Source of the DNA: Sutcliffiella horikoshii
GTDB taxonomy: Bacteria > Bacillota > Bacilli > Bacillales > Bacillaceae_I
Length of the DNA stretch: 57,158 bases
Assembly (NCBI RefSeq): GCF_020524325.1
Contig: NZ_JAIVKY010000017.1
Coordinates: 1 to 57,158, forward strand
Reading direction: 5' to 3'
Every line of letters starts with the position of its first letter. The stretch's first letter is position 1. The position numbers and the translations under genes are program-made. This document shows, in pieces, positions 1 through 9,939 of the stretch. The notes under the pieces were generated by a model. The model was not told the DNA's origin. It searched no databases and saw only the letters and a list, made by a program, of their open reading frames with translations.

Positions 1-145
1 ATAAAGAGTCTGAGCTTTTGCTCAAAATTTGCTAGCTTGTCTTACTTAAATCATTTTGTCGTGTTCCGAAGAACCGACGTTATGACGCTGTTGTTTTGTT
101 TAGTTTTCAAAGATCATTTACTCCGTCGTCTCTCTCAAGGCGACT
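1..145 (-). other. 16S rRNA operon leader; mature 16S begins at the window edge
   Basis: Read on the minus strand this is the transcribed leader of an rRNA operon. It holds the boxA-like sequence GATCTTTGAAAACT (102-115) and the conserved run before Bacillus 16S genes (AGCTAGCAAATTTTGAGC and AGACTCTTTAT). The last few bases (5-1, TTTAT) look like the first bases of mature 16S rRNA, which continues outside the window. No protein gene is present in 1-420; open frames on the plus strand here are chance. Confidence 0.85.
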
Positions 146-150
146 TTATT

Positions 151-179
151 ATCTTACCAAATCAATTGGTTTGTGTCAA
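151..179 (-). promoter_or_regulatory. rRNA operon promoter P2
   Basis: On the minus strand, TTGACA (174-179), a 17-bp spacer and TAAGAT (151-156). It sits about 87 bp downstream of a second promoter, the tandem arrangement usual for Bacillus rrn operons. Confidence 0.85.
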
Positions 180-237
180 CAACTTTTTTCATTTCTTTTT
201 TTCGGTAGAAACGATGTCGTTTGTGACAACGAATATT

Positions 238-266
238 AATATACCATCGCTAGCATACAAAGGCAA
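238..266 (-). promoter_or_regulatory. rRNA operon promoter P1
   Basis: On the minus strand, TTGCCT (261-266), a 17-bp spacer and TATATT (238-243). It is the upstream member of the tandem rrn promoter pair and starts just past the lysS terminator. Confidence 0.65.
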
Positions 267-370
267 TAGGTTTTTTCGATTATTTTCGTTAAATGATAAT
301 GTTGTAATAGTCTCATTATTCAGTGCTTGTTTCACGCTCTATTCAACAGCATCCCCTAATCACCAACACT

Positions 371-409
371 TAACAAAAACGCCACGCTGTCAATAATCAG
401 CGCGGCGTT
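371..409 (-). terminator. lysS terminator
   Basis: Minus-strand hairpin with a 12-bp stem AACGCCGCGCTG / CAGCGTGGCGTT and an 8-nt loop, followed by a short T-rich run. It separates lysS from the rRNA promoters. Confidence 0.8.
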
Positions 410-420
410 ACTATATGGAA

Positions 421-1923
<1,503 letters not shown>

Positions 1924-1968
1924 CTAGTAATTTATCTACTCCATTATGTAGCAGCTTTTCTTTTATCT

Positions 1969-1997
1969 ATCATATAGACTTTCCAACTATAAATAAA
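1969..1997 (-). promoter_or_regulatory. Possible lysS promoter
   Basis: TTTATT (1992-1997), 17 bp, TATGAT (1969-1974) on the minus strand. The -35 is poor, but a promoter is expected here because a terminator precedes lysS. Confidence 0.3.
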
Positions 1998-2030
1998 GCT
2001 AAAACTGCCAGTAGCAACTTACTGGCAGTT
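1991..2030 (-). terminator. Terminator of the pab-fol-dusB operon
   Basis: Minus-strand stem AACTGCCAGTA / TACTGGCAGTT with a 6-nt loop, followed by a T-rich run. Confidence 0.8.
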
Positions 2031-2066
2031 CCATCGTGTTTTTGGGGTACAGTGGCCTGGCGTCGT

Positions 2067-3068
2067 TTAGATCACTTGGGAAGCCAGTGCTTCTTTTTCC
2101 TCAGACTCTTCTACAAGGTTATCAAGCAGACTTGCAAGATCCATTCTTGTGTTGCATTCATTAATAGAGTTACGAACTAATGCGTTGCCACGGATGCCTT
2201 TTAAGTACCACGCGGCATGTTTGCGCATTTCGCGCACTGCTGTATTTTCCCCTTTAAGGTCAATAAGACGGTCAAGGTGCAGCTTACACACGTCCATTTT
2301 TTCACGAACAGATGGTTCCCCGACAAGCTTTCCTGTTTCCAAGTATTGTACCGTACTGTAAATCATCCATGGGTTTCCGAGTGCCGCGCGACCAATCATG
2401 ACACCGTCCACTCCCGTTTCCTCAAGCATTCTTTTTGCATCTTGAGGAGTTTGAACGTCTCCGTTTCCAATGACAGGAATGTTAACAGATTCTTTTACCT
2501 GCTTAATGATGTCCCAGTCTGCGTGTCCCTCATACATTTGGACTCTAGTACGGCCATGGACTGCTACCGCTTGCCCGCCTGCGCGTTCAACGGCACGGGC
2601 ATTTTCAATCGCAAAGATGTGATCTTCATCCCATCCTGTGCGCATTTTAACCGTGACCGGCTTGTCGACTGCATCTACAACAGCTGCCACCATCTCATAA
2701 ATTTTGTTTGGATCAAGCAGCCATTTGGCACCTGCGTCACACTTGACGATCTTTGGTACCGGGCATCCCATATTGATATCAATAATGTCTGCTGTCGTGT
2801 TTTTGTCCACGAATTTCGCCGCTTCCACAAGCGTATCTTTCTCGCCTCCGAAGATTTGCAAGCTTAGTGGTTTCTCACGCTCATCAATATAAAGCATGCC
2901 CATTGTTTTGGCATTTTTATAGAGAATCGCTTTATCACTCACCATTTCGGCACAGACAAGGCCCGCTCCAAATTCCTTAACCGTCAAGCGGAACGCGGCA
3001 TTACATACTCCTGCCATTGGCGCTAAGACCACTTGGTTTTTCATGGTGATATCGCCGATTTTCAACAT
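2067..3068 (-). CDS. dusB: tRNA-dihydrouridine synthase B
   Basis: FMN-dependent enzyme that reduces specific uridines in tRNA to dihydrouridine. The 333-residue TIM-barrel protein shows the Dus signatures: VVLAPMAGVCNAAFR at the N-terminus, DINMGCPVPKIVK with the catalytic cysteine near residue 100, HGRTRVQMYEG, and GVMIGRAALGNPW. Its ATG shares an A with the stop codon of the small regulator gene upstream (TGATG), so the two are translationally coupled. It is the last gene of the pab-fol operon and is followed by a strong terminator. Equivalent of B. subtilis yacF. Confidence 0.95.
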   Translation of the reverse strand: MLKIGDITMKNQVVLAPMAGVCNAAFRLTVKEFGAGLVCAEMVSDKAILYKNAKTMGMLYIDEREKPLSLQIFGGEKDTLVEAAKFVDKNTTADIIDINMGCPVPKIVKCDAGAKWLLDPNKIYEMVAAVVDAVDKPVTVKMRTGWDEDHIFAIENARAVERAGGQAVAVHGRTRVQMYEGHADWDIIKQVKESVNIPVIGNGDVQTPQDAKRMLEETGVDGVMIGRAALGNPWMIYSTVQYLETGKLVGEPSVREKMDVCKLHLDRLIDLKGENTAVREMRKHAAWYLKGIRGNALVRNSINECNTRMDLASLLDNLVEESEEKEALASQVI

Positions 3069-3298
3069 CAGTTTTTGACCTCCTCCCTGGTTAGTTCTGG
3101 TGGTTCAAGTTCCTTCACCGTGATATTCAGTTCCTTGGCAATCGACTGAACAAGCTCCTCTGAAGGAACGCGGTTTCCCCGTTCAACCTCTCCTAGTACA
3201 GAGACTGATATATGAAGATTTTTTGCAAATGATTCCTGGGTATATCCTTTCAGCTTTCGGTAAGCCCGGATACGTCTTCCCCACTTTTCGGCTTCCAT
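3068..3298 (-). CDS. yazB: Small XRE-family HTH protein (YazB-like)
   Basis: A 76-residue protein made almost wholly of a Cro/CI-type helix-turn-helix (about residues 8-62: IRAYRKLKGYTQESFAK then SVSVLGEVERGNRVPS). It is presumably a DNA-binding regulator; its target is unknown. The start is supported by AGGGG 7 nt upstream. The first 49 nt overlap the 3' end of folK in another frame, and the stop overlaps the dusB start, so the gene is tightly packed in the operon. B. subtilis has yazB at the same place. Function is inferred only from the fold. Confidence 0.88.
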   Translation of the reverse strand: MEAEKWGRRIRAYRKLKGYTQESFAKNLHISVSVLGEVERGNRVPSEELVQSIAKELNITVKELEPPELTREEVKN

Positions 3299-3768
3299 AC
3301 ATGTACCCCTTCTCTATCTTGTTGTGCAAGAAGTTCTTTTCTATCTATCTCTATTGGCAGATCATTATTTTCCGCAATCTCCATTAAAGGAACAAAAACA
3401 AAAGCTCTTTCCCACATTCTCGGATGAGGGATAATAAGCTCTTCTGTTTCAATATTTTCTTGGTTATACAATAAAATGTCAAGGTCTAAAGTACGCGGAC
3501 CCCAGCGGACCTCTCTTTTCCTGCCAAAAAAATGCTCGAATCCCTGTAATACCTTTAATAAATCAATAGGAGTCAACTCGGTTTTTACTTTAATTACCAT
3601 ATTTAAAAACTTGTCCTGTTCTGTATAGCCGACAGGATCTGTTTCGTAGATGGATGATTCCTTCTCTAATAGTATCTTGTCATGTTGATGGATTTTGTCC
3701 ACTGCATCTTGAAGGTACCCGGCACGATTTCCTTGATTGGACCCCAGGGCAATATAGGCTGTATTCAT
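3250..3768 (-). CDS. folK: 6-hydroxymethyl-7,8-dihydropterin pyrophosphokinase (HPPK)
   Basis: Transfers pyrophosphate from ATP to 6-hydroxymethyl-dihydropterin, giving the pterin substrate of FolP in folate synthesis. The 172-residue protein has the family hallmarks: N-terminal ALGSNQGNR, the VTKVKTEL-like strand after residue 50, and GPRTLDLDILLY with the metal-binding aspartates around residue 95. The start overlaps the folB stop (TAATG). The 3' end overlaps the yazB start by 49 nt. Confidence 0.95.
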   Translation of the reverse strand: MNTAYIALGSNQGNRAGYLQDAVDKIHQHDKILLEKESSIYETDPVGYTEQDKFLNMVIKVKTELTPIDLLKVLQGFEHFFGRKREVRWGPRTLDLDILLYNQENIETEELIIPHPRMWERAFVFVPLMEIAENNDLPIEIDRKELLAQQDREGVHVWKPKSGEDVSGLTES

Positions 3769-4130
3769 TATGAGCGGCCCCTCGTAATTTCTACAGCGAC
3801 AGATTCATAGTGTCCGGGAATCGGCGGGTCCGGCTTGATTGCTTTAATAGTACAACTTTTAACCAGTTCAAAGGACGACAGAATTTCCTCTGCTATTCTT
3901 TCCGCAACAGTTTCCACCAATTTGTGCGTTTCACCCTCGACTACTTTTTTACATGTATTATATAGATCTGCATAGTTCACCGACTGGGTAAGGTCATCTG
4001 TTTTACCTGCTTTGGATAAATCAAGCTCTACCGTCAGATCAATCATAAACCGTTGGCCAAGTTTCGTCTCTTCCGGAAATACGCCATGATAGCCATAGAA
4101 TTTCATCTGATTCACATAAATTTTATCGAT
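3768..4130 (-). CDS. folB: Dihydroneopterin aldolase, possibly starting at a rare ATC codon
   Basis: Cleaves 7,8-dihydroneopterin to 6-hydroxymethyl-dihydropterin and glycolaldehyde. The core FYGYHGVFPEE (catalytic Glu region) and the C-terminal IKAIKPDPPIPGHYESVAVEI with the conserved Lys are present. The nearest standard start is GTG 4115, giving 115 residues, but its Shine-Dalgarno would be about 22 nt away. The frame stays open upstream and encodes IDKIYVNQM, matching the family N-terminus (MDKIYVEGM in B. subtilis). GGAGGG lies exactly 7 nt before the ATC at 4130. I infer initiation at ATC, or at ATT 4121, giving about 120 residues. It overlaps the end of folP by 8 nt. Confidence 0.85.
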   Translation of the reverse strand: MDKIYVNQMKFYGYHGVFPEETKLGQRFMIDLTVELDLSKAGKTDDLTQSVNYADLYNTCKKVVEGETHKLVETVAERIAEEILSSFELVKSCTIKAIKPDPPIPGHYESVAVEITRGRS

Positions 4131-4977
4131 TGGTAAGCCCTCCCTCTAAAAGCATAGCATCCATCATCTTTGCCATACGTGCAATCTCTTTGACATCATG
4201 GACACGGACAATGTGACAGCCCTTCTGTATGCCAAGGCACACAGTGGCCCCGGTCCCTTCCATTCTCTCCTCGGCCGGAAGATCTAACACATGGCCGATA
4301 AATCTTTTTCTTGATGTACCAAGCAACAGCGGGTAACCAAGTGTATGGAAATGGTCGAGCTTTTGCATCACTTCTATATTGTCTTCAAAAGTTTTGGCAA
4401 ATCCTATACCTGGGTCCAAGATAATGTTTTTATCTTTCACCCCGGCACGTTTGACCAATGTAATGCTCTCAAACAAATCACTGATCATATCCGGAATCAA
4501 TTGGTGGTAGTCCCGCTCTTTCCTGTTTTGCATAAGGATGATCGGTACTTGAAGCTCGGCTGCAACAGCGGGCATGTCAGGGTCTCCCTTTGCCCCCCAT
4601 ACGTCATTGATAATGTGGGCACCTGCCTGTACTGCCTGCTTTGCAACTTCCGCCTTATAGGTGTCAATGGAAATAGGCACTTGCACTTCCTTCGAAATAG
4701 CCTGTATAACCGGAATGACCCGCTCCAGTTCCTGCTCAAGGCTCACTTTCTCGGCGCCGGGCCTGGTCGATTCCCCGCCAATATCAAGGATGTCCGCACC
4801 TTGTTCCACCAGTTCCTTTGCGCGCAGAACTGCCCTTTCCACTTCATTGTATTTCCCGCCATCGGAAAAAGAATCGGGAGTGGCATTTAAGATCCCCATG
4901 ATTAAGGTTTTTTCACCCAGCGGCAGGTTATATCGTCCACATGTCAGCTTCGTTTGATATAAGTTCGTATTTCCCAT
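4123..4977 (-). CDS. folP: Dihydropteroate synthase
   Basis: Condenses hydroxymethyl-dihydropterin pyrophosphate with p-aminobenzoate; the target of sulfonamides (sul in B. subtilis). The 284-residue TIM barrel has both signatures: MGILNATPDSFSDGG (about residues 27-41) and DIGGESTRPGAE (about 62-73), followed by the SIDTYKAEVA strand and the C-terminal ILDPGIGFAK and GTSRKRFIG. The start lies 50 nt inside the 3' end of pabC, an overlap that suggests coupling; GGA stands a few bases before the ATG. Confidence 0.95.
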   Translation of the reverse strand: MGNTNLYQTKLTCGRYNLPLGEKTLIMGILNATPDSFSDGGKYNEVERAVLRAKELVEQGADILDIGGESTRPGAEKVSLEQELERVIPVIQAISKEVQVPISIDTYKAEVAKQAVQAGAHIINDVWGAKGDPDMPAVAAELQVPIILMQNRKERDYHQLIPDMISDLFESITLVKRAGVKDKNIILDPGIGFAKTFEDNIEVMQKLDHFHTLGYPLLLGTSRKRFIGHVLDLPAEERMEGTGATVCLGIQKGCHIVRVHDVKEIARMAKMMDAMLLEGGLTNR

Positions 4978-5851
4978 TTTTCCAATCTACCTTCTTTACC
5001 TGTTGATAGGACATCAATTGTTGTTCGGTACTCTGTTTATACAAATCCTTCAGACAAGTGAGCCACGATGAATTCACCGTAGAAAATACTGTGTCATCCA
5101 GTTTAGCAATCTGTATTATTTCCTGGGTGGAATTAGTGATGAACACCTCATCGGCTTTAAAAAGTTCCTTTTGCAGAAACTTCCCTTCCTTTACTTCCAG
5201 GTTGATTAGGGAGCATAAATGAAGGATGAACTTTCGCGTCACGCCATTTAAGATCCCCGTCGAAATGCTCGGGGTATAGATTGTGTCCCCTTTTATCCAA
5301 AAGATATTAGAGACAAGGCCCTCTGCCACAAACCCTTCCTCTGTAAGAAAGATTCCCTCTACATCCGGCCGGTCTCCTAATTCCCTTTTACCTAGGAGAT
5401 TATTTAAGTAATGGTGAGACTTTAACCTCGTATCACCTTCAGGAGTATTGCGTCTTCTGTTCAACATTACCGCATTCTTACTCGATGGATTGTGTTCAGG
5501 TGCGGGTCTTGTGAACAACAACAAGGACGGGGCCCGGTACATTTCAGTCGGAAGCCCCCAGTTACTGATGCCAGCCGTAACATTCAGCCGGATTACACCG
5601 TCCCTTAAACCGTTTTTCTCCAATGCTTCCGATACTAATTCCCGTAGTTGCTCATCTCTATGGTTCCACTCTATATAAACGGACTCTAATCCGTCCTTTA
5701 AACGCTTCAGGTGATCGTGAAACAAGTACGGGACACCATTATACGTACGGAATGTTTCAAAAAGCCCCACTCCGTACAGAAAACCATGATCCATGACAGA
5801 TACATTTGTCTCTTCAATCGCCTGCCAGCTTCCATCCTTATAAACAATCAT
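4928..5851 (-). CDS. pabC: Aminodeoxychorismate lyase
   Basis: PLP enzyme that releases pyruvate from 4-amino-4-deoxychorismate to give p-aminobenzoate. The 307-residue protein has the class IV aminotransferase fold: MDHGFLYGVGLFETFR near residue 22, the PLP lysine in LKSHHYLNNLLGKRE, and the cofactor-binding GILNGVTRKF. I use ATG 5851 (protein begins MIVYKDGSW), which has AAAGG just upstream and follows the pabA stop by one base; an ATG ten codons earlier lies inside pabA. The 3' end overlaps folP by 50 nt. Confidence 0.93.
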   Translation of the reverse strand: MIVYKDGSWQAIEETNVSVMDHGFLYGVGLFETFRTYNGVPYLFHDHLKRLKDGLESVYIEWNHRDEQLRELVSEALEKNGLRDGVIRLNVTAGISNWGLPTEMYRAPSLLLFTRPAPEHNPSSKNAVMLNRRRNTPEGDTRLKSHHYLNNLLGKRELGDRPDVEGIFLTEEGFVAEGLVSNIFWIKGDTIYTPSISTGILNGVTRKFILHLCSLINLEVKEGKFLQKELFKADEVFITNSTQEIIQIAKLDDTVFSTVNSSWLTCLKDLYKQSTEQQLMSYQQVKKVDWKNGKYELISNEADMWTI

Positions 5852-5852
5852 G

Positions 5853-6434
5853 TTATACCTTTTTGGATGAGTAGGTGGCAATGAAGTTGCGCAATAGTTC
5901 TTTTCCTACTGAAGTCATGATGGATTCCGGGTGAAATTGAACTCCTTCGATTGGCAGCTCCTTATGACGAATGGCCATGATTTCATCTTGATCTGTCCAT
6001 GCGGTTATCTCAAAGCATTCGGGAAGTGTTTCTTTTTTTACAATCAAAGAATGGTATCTTGTCGCAACAAAAGGGTTTGCTAGTGTTCGGAAAATCGTTT
6101 TTCCATCATGATGCATTTCAGACGTCTTTCCATGCATCAATCTTTCAGCCTGTATCACGTCTCCGCCAAAAACTTGGGCAATGGATTGATGTCCAAGGCA
6201 CACACCAAAAATAGGCTTTTTGCCGGCAAAATGCTTGATTACTTCTAAGCTAATTCCTGCCTCATTCGGTGAACAAGGACCAGGAGATATCATTAAAAAT
6301 TCAGGGTCGAGCGCTTCGATTTCCTCAATGGTAATTTCGTCATTTCGCTTTACCACTAACTCCTCTCCAAGCTCTCCTAAGTATTGCACCAAATTGTACG
6401 TAAATGAATCATAATTATCGATCATTAAGATCAT
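5853..6434 (-). CDS. pabA: Glutamine amidotransferase shared by PABA and tryptophan synthesis
   Basis: Glutaminase subunit supplying ammonia to PabB and, in Bacillus, also to anthranilate synthase (trpG). The 193-residue protein has [20 protein letters not shown] at the start, the nucleophile elbow GVCLGHQ (Cys near residue 79) and the QFHPES His/Glu pair near residue 170. Its ATG overlaps the pabB stop by 4 nt. The 40 nt before the start are rich in GAG triplets, several at 2-nt spacing, which may be a TRAP-binding site as known for B. subtilis trpG. Confidence 0.95.
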   Translation of the reverse strand: MILMIDNYDSFTYNLVQYLGELGEELVVKRNDEITIEEIEALDPEFLMISPGPCSPNEAGISLEVIKHFAGKKPIFGVCLGHQSIAQVFGGDVIQAERLMHGKTSEMHHDGKTIFRTLANPFVATRYHSLIVKKETLPECFEITAWTDQDEIMAIRHKELPIEGVQFHPESIMTSVGKELLRNFIATYSSKKV

Positions 6435-7891
6435 ACTCTCACCTCTGCTCGTTTTTTTACCTCTTCTTCACTCAGCTCTTTTGCTTTCCACAGGGCCGCG
6501 GCTTTCTTTAAGGACTCCTTATATTCCCGCTTCGGCACAGAATCAATGACCACTCCAGCGCCAGCCTGTACATAGGCCATGCCGTCTTTGGCAATCATCG
6601 TCCGGATGGAGATATTAAGTTCCATTTCCCCATCATAGCCAATCCACCCTATGGAACCAGTATATACAGAACGTCTAACCGGCTCAAGTTCTTCTATAAT
6701 CTCCATCGTCCTCACCTTTGGCGCACCAGTTATCGTACCGCCTGGAAAGGTCGCCTCGATAATATCAGAAATATTCTTTTCCTCTTTTAAAACGCCTTGA
6801 ACATTGGACACGATATGCATGACATGGGAATACTTTTCAATCGCCATGAATTCATTCACTTCTACCGTACCGTATTCGCAGACCCGGCCCAGGTCGTTCC
6901 GCTCAAGATCCACCAGCATGACATGTTCGGCACGCTCTTTCTCATTATCAATTAGCTCTTGTGCAAGCCTTTGGTCCTCTTCATCCGTCATCCCCCTGGA
7001 TCTTGTACCCGCTATCGGCCTCGTACTTACCACATTACCTTTTTTCTTGACCAAAAGTTCAGGAGAACCGCTGACCAGCTGGAAATCAGGAAATTGCAAA
7101 TACCCCATATATGGAGAAGGGTTGATCTTTCTCAAGGACGAATAAACTTCCATTGGATGGGTCATAAGTGGTTCTCCCTGCCTGACAGAGAGATTCACTT
7201 GAAAGACATCGCCTTGTGCAATATATGCTTGAACCTTTTTCACCGCTTTTATGAAATCCTCTTCTGTAAAAGAGACCTCCCTTTTATCGACCGGTTGTCT
7301 CTTTGGCGTGTAAGGATAGATCGCTTCTTCTTCCATCGGCTGTTCCCATTGCTTTTTATATAATTCCAGTCTTGTTTTAGCGGCCTCTTCTTGTCCTTGT
7401 GGAGCATGGCTGATCAAATAGAGCACACTCTCTTGCTTGTCATAGACAAACACATCATCAAATAACAAGAAATATAGGTCAGGCAAGGCCAAATCATCCT
7501 CCGCGATTTGAGGCAAACGCTCAATGTACCTGACGCAATCATATGTCAGATAGCCGATCGCTCCGCCTGTAAAGTCAGGAAAACCTTGTAGTTTTTGAAT
7601 AGAACGCTCAGAAATGACCTCTTGTAACAGAGATAATGGATTTCCAGTCCTCTTTTCTTTTTTCCCGTTGAGATAATCGATGTGCAGCTCCTGTCCTTTC
7701 CCTTGAATGGAGGCGATTGGATCGAGCCCGATAATATGATATCTCCCCCCACGTCCACTCTCTAATAGGACGTGATACGGCTTGTCCTTCGCAAGTGTTT
7801 TATATGTTGCAAACCATTGATTCTCATTTAACGTTAGCTTAATTCCTACAGGCACCTTTTGCATTCTTGCTGTCACGCTCCTAAATTGCAT
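6431..7891 (-). CDS. pabB: Aminodeoxychorismate synthase component I
   Basis: Adds ammonia to chorismate to form 4-amino-4-deoxychorismate, the first step of p-aminobenzoate synthesis. The 486-residue protein has the TrpE-type N-terminal domain ([17 protein letters not shown]) and the chorismate-binding domain from about residue 210, with [28 protein letters not shown] and [18 protein letters not shown]. It is the first gene of the pabB-pabA-pabC-folP-folB-folK-yazB-dusB operon. All junctions in the operon overlap or nearly touch. The start ATG 7891 has AAAGG a few bases upstream. Confidence 0.94.
   Translation of the reverse strand: MQFRSVTARMQKVPVGIKLTLNENQWFATYKTLAKDKPYHVLLESGRGGRYHIIGLDPIASIQGKGQELHIDYLNGKKEKRTGNPLSLLQEVISERSIQKLQGFPDFTGGAIGYLTYDCVRYIERLPQIAEDDLALPDLYFLLFDDVFVYDKQESVLYLISHAPQGQEEAAKTRLELYKKQWEQPMEEEAIYPYTPKRQPVDKREVSFTEEDFIKAVKKVQAYIAQGDVFQVNLSVRQGEPLMTHPMEVYSSLRKINPSPYMGYLQFPDFQLVSGSPELLVKKKGNVVSTRPIAGTRSRGMTDEEDQRLAQELIDNEKERAEHVMLVDLERNDLGRVCEYGTVEVNEFMAIEKYSHVMHIVSNVQGVLKEEKNISDIIEATFPGGTITGAPKVRTMEIIEELEPVRRSVYTGSIGWIGYDGEMELNISIRTMIAKDGMAYVQAGAGVVIDSVPKREYKESLKKAAALWKAKELSEEEVKKRAEVRV
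6438..6478 (-). promoter_or_regulatory. Candidate TRAP-binding GAG repeats before pabA
   Basis: Just upstream of the pabA ATG the minus strand carries six or seven GAG triplets in about 40 nt, including GAGCTGAG and GAGCAGAGGTGAGAG, mostly at 2-nt spacing and covering the Shine-Dalgarno. TRAP in Bacillus represses trpG translation through such repeats. The run also encodes the PabB C-terminus ([13 protein letters not shown]), so it could be coincidental. Confidence 0.4.
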
Positions 7892-7930
7892 ACTACCTTT
7901 ATATTACATGAAAATTACACTCTGATGCAC

Positions 7931-7973
7931 GATAAAAGAAAAAGGGAAACAGCTCAACATACTGTTCCCCTTA
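7931..7973 (-). terminator. cysK terminator
   Basis: Minus-strand stem AAGGGGAACAG / CTGTTTCCCTT, 9-nt loop, then TTTCTTTTATC. Confidence 0.8.
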
Positions 7974-7980
7974 AGATAAC

Positions 7981-8907
7981 CTATTCTTCAAATTGATATA
8001 ATGGTGTGCTTAAATAGCGTTCCCCGTTACTTGGGATAATGGCTAGCACCTTTTTGCCTTTTCCAAGCTCTTTGGCTACTTGTAAGGCCGCTGAAATAGC
8101 AGCTCCGGAAGAGATACCTCCAAGCAACCCTTCTCGTTTAGCAGCAAGTCGTGCATATTCAAACGCTTCTTCGTTTTTCACGGTAATAACTTGGTCGTAG
8201 ATGTTTGTATCCAAGATAGAAGGAACAAATCCTGCACCGATTCCCTGAATTTTGTGAGGTCCTGGTTTACCACCGGAAAGGACCGGAGAATCTGCCGGCT
8301 CCACCGCCACAATCTTAATACCCGGGAATGCTTCCTTTAAGACACCGCCAGCACCTGTAATGGTACCGCCTGTTCCAATTCCGGATACAAAGGCATCCAG
8401 CCCGTCGCTAAATTGCTCGACGATCTCTTTTCCTGTCGTATTACGGTGAATCTCAGGGTTTGCCGGATTATTGAACTGCTGAGGCATGAATAAACCTTTT
8501 TCCTTTGCCAATTCTTCCGCTTTACGAATCGCTCCGCCCATGCCCTCTGGACCTGGCGTAAGTACTAGTTCTGCTCCATATGCACGCAGGAGGTTCCTTC
8601 TCTCCAAGCTCATCGTCTCAGGCATAACGAGAATAGCCTTCAGCCCTTTAGCTGCCGCAATCATTGCAAGCCCTATCCCGGTATTCCCACTAGTAGGCTC
8701 AATGATCGTGTCGCCTTCTTTTAATTTACCTTCTTCTATCGCAGCATTCAGCATTGCTAGGGCAATACGATCTTTGACACTGCTGCCCGGATTCATAAAT
8801 TCAAGCTTCAAATACACATCAGCCATGTCTTCTTCTACAATTCGATTCAGCTTTACGACGGGAGTCTTCCCGACTAACTCATCAATAGAATTTGCTACTC
8901 GTACCAT
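7981..8907 (-). CDS. cysK: Cysteine synthase A (O-acetylserine thiol-lyase)
   Basis: PLP enzyme making cysteine from O-acetylserine and sulfide. The 308-residue protein has the PLP lysine in [12 protein letters not shown] (about residue 43), the substrate loop [11 protein letters not shown], the phosphate-cradle [10 protein letters not shown] and the C-terminal GISSGAA. It has its own promoter and terminator, so it is transcribed alone. In B. subtilis it is controlled by CymR; I could not identify a CymR box with confidence. Confidence 0.96.
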   Translation of the reverse strand: MVRVANSIDELVGKTPVVKLNRIVEEDMADVYLKLEFMNPGSSVKDRIALAMLNAAIEEGKLKEGDTIIEPTSGNTGIGLAMIAAAKGLKAILVMPETMSLERRNLLRAYGAELVLTPGPEGMGGAIRKAEELAKEKGLFMPQQFNNPANPEIHRNTTGKEIVEQFSDGLDAFVSGIGTGGTITGAGGVLKEAFPGIKIVAVEPADSPVLSGGKPGPHKIQGIGAGFVPSILDTNIYDQVITVKNEEAFEYARLAAKREGLLGGISSGAAISAALQVAKELGKGKKVLAIIPSNGERYLSTPLYQFEE

Positions 8908-8956
8908 TATTTTTCCCCCTGTCTTTAAAACTTAGTGTTTTGGTCGGATTAATCCC

Positions 8957-8985
8957 ATTTAACACCATTAAATCTGAATTGTCAA
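8957..8985 (-). promoter_or_regulatory. cysK promoter
   Basis: Minus strand TTGACA (8980-8985), 17 bp, TTAAAT (8957-8962), about 50 bp before the cysK ATG. Confidence 0.65.
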
Positions 8986-9000
8986 TTTATTTGGTTCGAC

Positions 9001-9930
9001 CTATTGTGCAGAGGGAAGGTTCCACTCCACACCAACCTCATCCCAGAAGATGGACGCGTCTACTGATCCATCCATATGTTCCATCGCAAGGTGTCGACGA
9101 ATCTGGTCTTTTACTTCTTCAAACGAATACGTGACGCCATCCATTTTTTCGTGCAGGTAAATAATGGCATACTTTTCATCAATAGAAATGGGTTCGCTCC
9201 ACGTTTTCTCTTTTAAGTTTGCAGCTTCTGTCAAATAGACATTCGGGTAAACTTGCGATTCATGTGTTAAGAATCCAAGATCGCCTCCTTGGTTTGCCGT
9301 TAACTCATCCGTTGAAACTTCCATCGCAAGCGATGTGAAATTGGAGCCATCCTCTAATTCTTTTACAACAGCATCTGCCTCATCTTTCGTCTCGACGATA
9401 ATATGCGAGAGATGAAAAGAGTCCTCAATCGTATAGAGCTGCTTGTTTTCTTCATAATAACTTTGCAATTCAGCTTCTGGTATGTTGACATCCTTTACAA
9501 GCAGTTCTTCAAGCAATAAACTAGAACGTATTTGTTCCTTCACCAGCTCTTCAGAGGTATTCGTATGCAAAGGAGAACGGCTGTACATCGTTTTGATCAT
9601 TTTCCATTCTCTGTCGACAGACTGTTCCGAAACCATTACCTTATATTTCTTGGCTATTTGTTTGACCACTTCATTATTAACCATTTTCGTGAGCATTTCC
9701 TGCCCATACATACCTTCTAGTTCCTCTAGCATATCTTTTCTCGTAATGACCGTATCCCCTACCGTTGCGACGATATTTGCCTGACCGTTAACAAATGCAC
9801 TTGCATCAGATGCCTCTCTTAAAGAGAAAGCCTGCTTTACCACTAAAGCTAGAGTGAGGCAATTGATAATCACGAGGCCAAAGATGATATTCCATACCCA
9901 CTTTTGTTTTAATCTCCGCTTTTCGTTCAT
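9001..9930 (-). CDS. yacD: Membrane-anchored PpiC-type peptidyl-prolyl isomerase (YacD-like)
   Basis: Probable extracytoplasmic foldase of the SurA/PrsA type. The 309-residue protein starts with a basic stretch and one membrane segment (about residues 13-31, WNIIFGLVIINCLTLALVV) without a lipobox. A SurA-N-like helical region (about 50-150) and a parvulin PpiC domain (about 160-250: LSHIIVETKDEA and NQGGDLGFL) follow. It sits between hslO and cysK as in B. subtilis and probably starts in the coaX-hslO-yacD unit (9-bp gap to hslO). GGGGGC precedes the ATG. Substrates are unknown. Confidence 0.88.
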   Translation of the reverse strand: MNEKRRLKQKWVWNIIFGLVIINCLTLALVVKQAFSLREASDASAFVNGQANIVATVGDTVITRKDMLEELEGMYGQEMLTKMVNNEVVKQIAKKYKVMVSEQSVDREWKMIKTMYSRSPLHTNTSEELVKEQIRSSLLLEELLVKDVNIPEAELQSYYEENKQLYTIEDSFHLSHIIVETKDEADAVVKELEDGSNFTSLAMEVSTDELTANQGGDLGFLTHESQVYPNVYLTEAANLKEKTWSEPISIDEKYAIIYLHEKMDGVTYSFEEVKDQIRRHLAMEHMDGSVDASIFWDEVGVEWNLPSAQ

Positions 9931-9939
9931 ATGTGCCCC

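Noticed and set aside
37-396. 119-codon plus-strand frame at the left edge
   Set aside because: It covers the rRNA leader, its two promoters and the lysS terminator, so it is not a gene.
4497-4739. 80-codon frame inside folP on the same strand
   Set aside because: It is another frame of a well-supported gene with no ribosome site or recognisable product.
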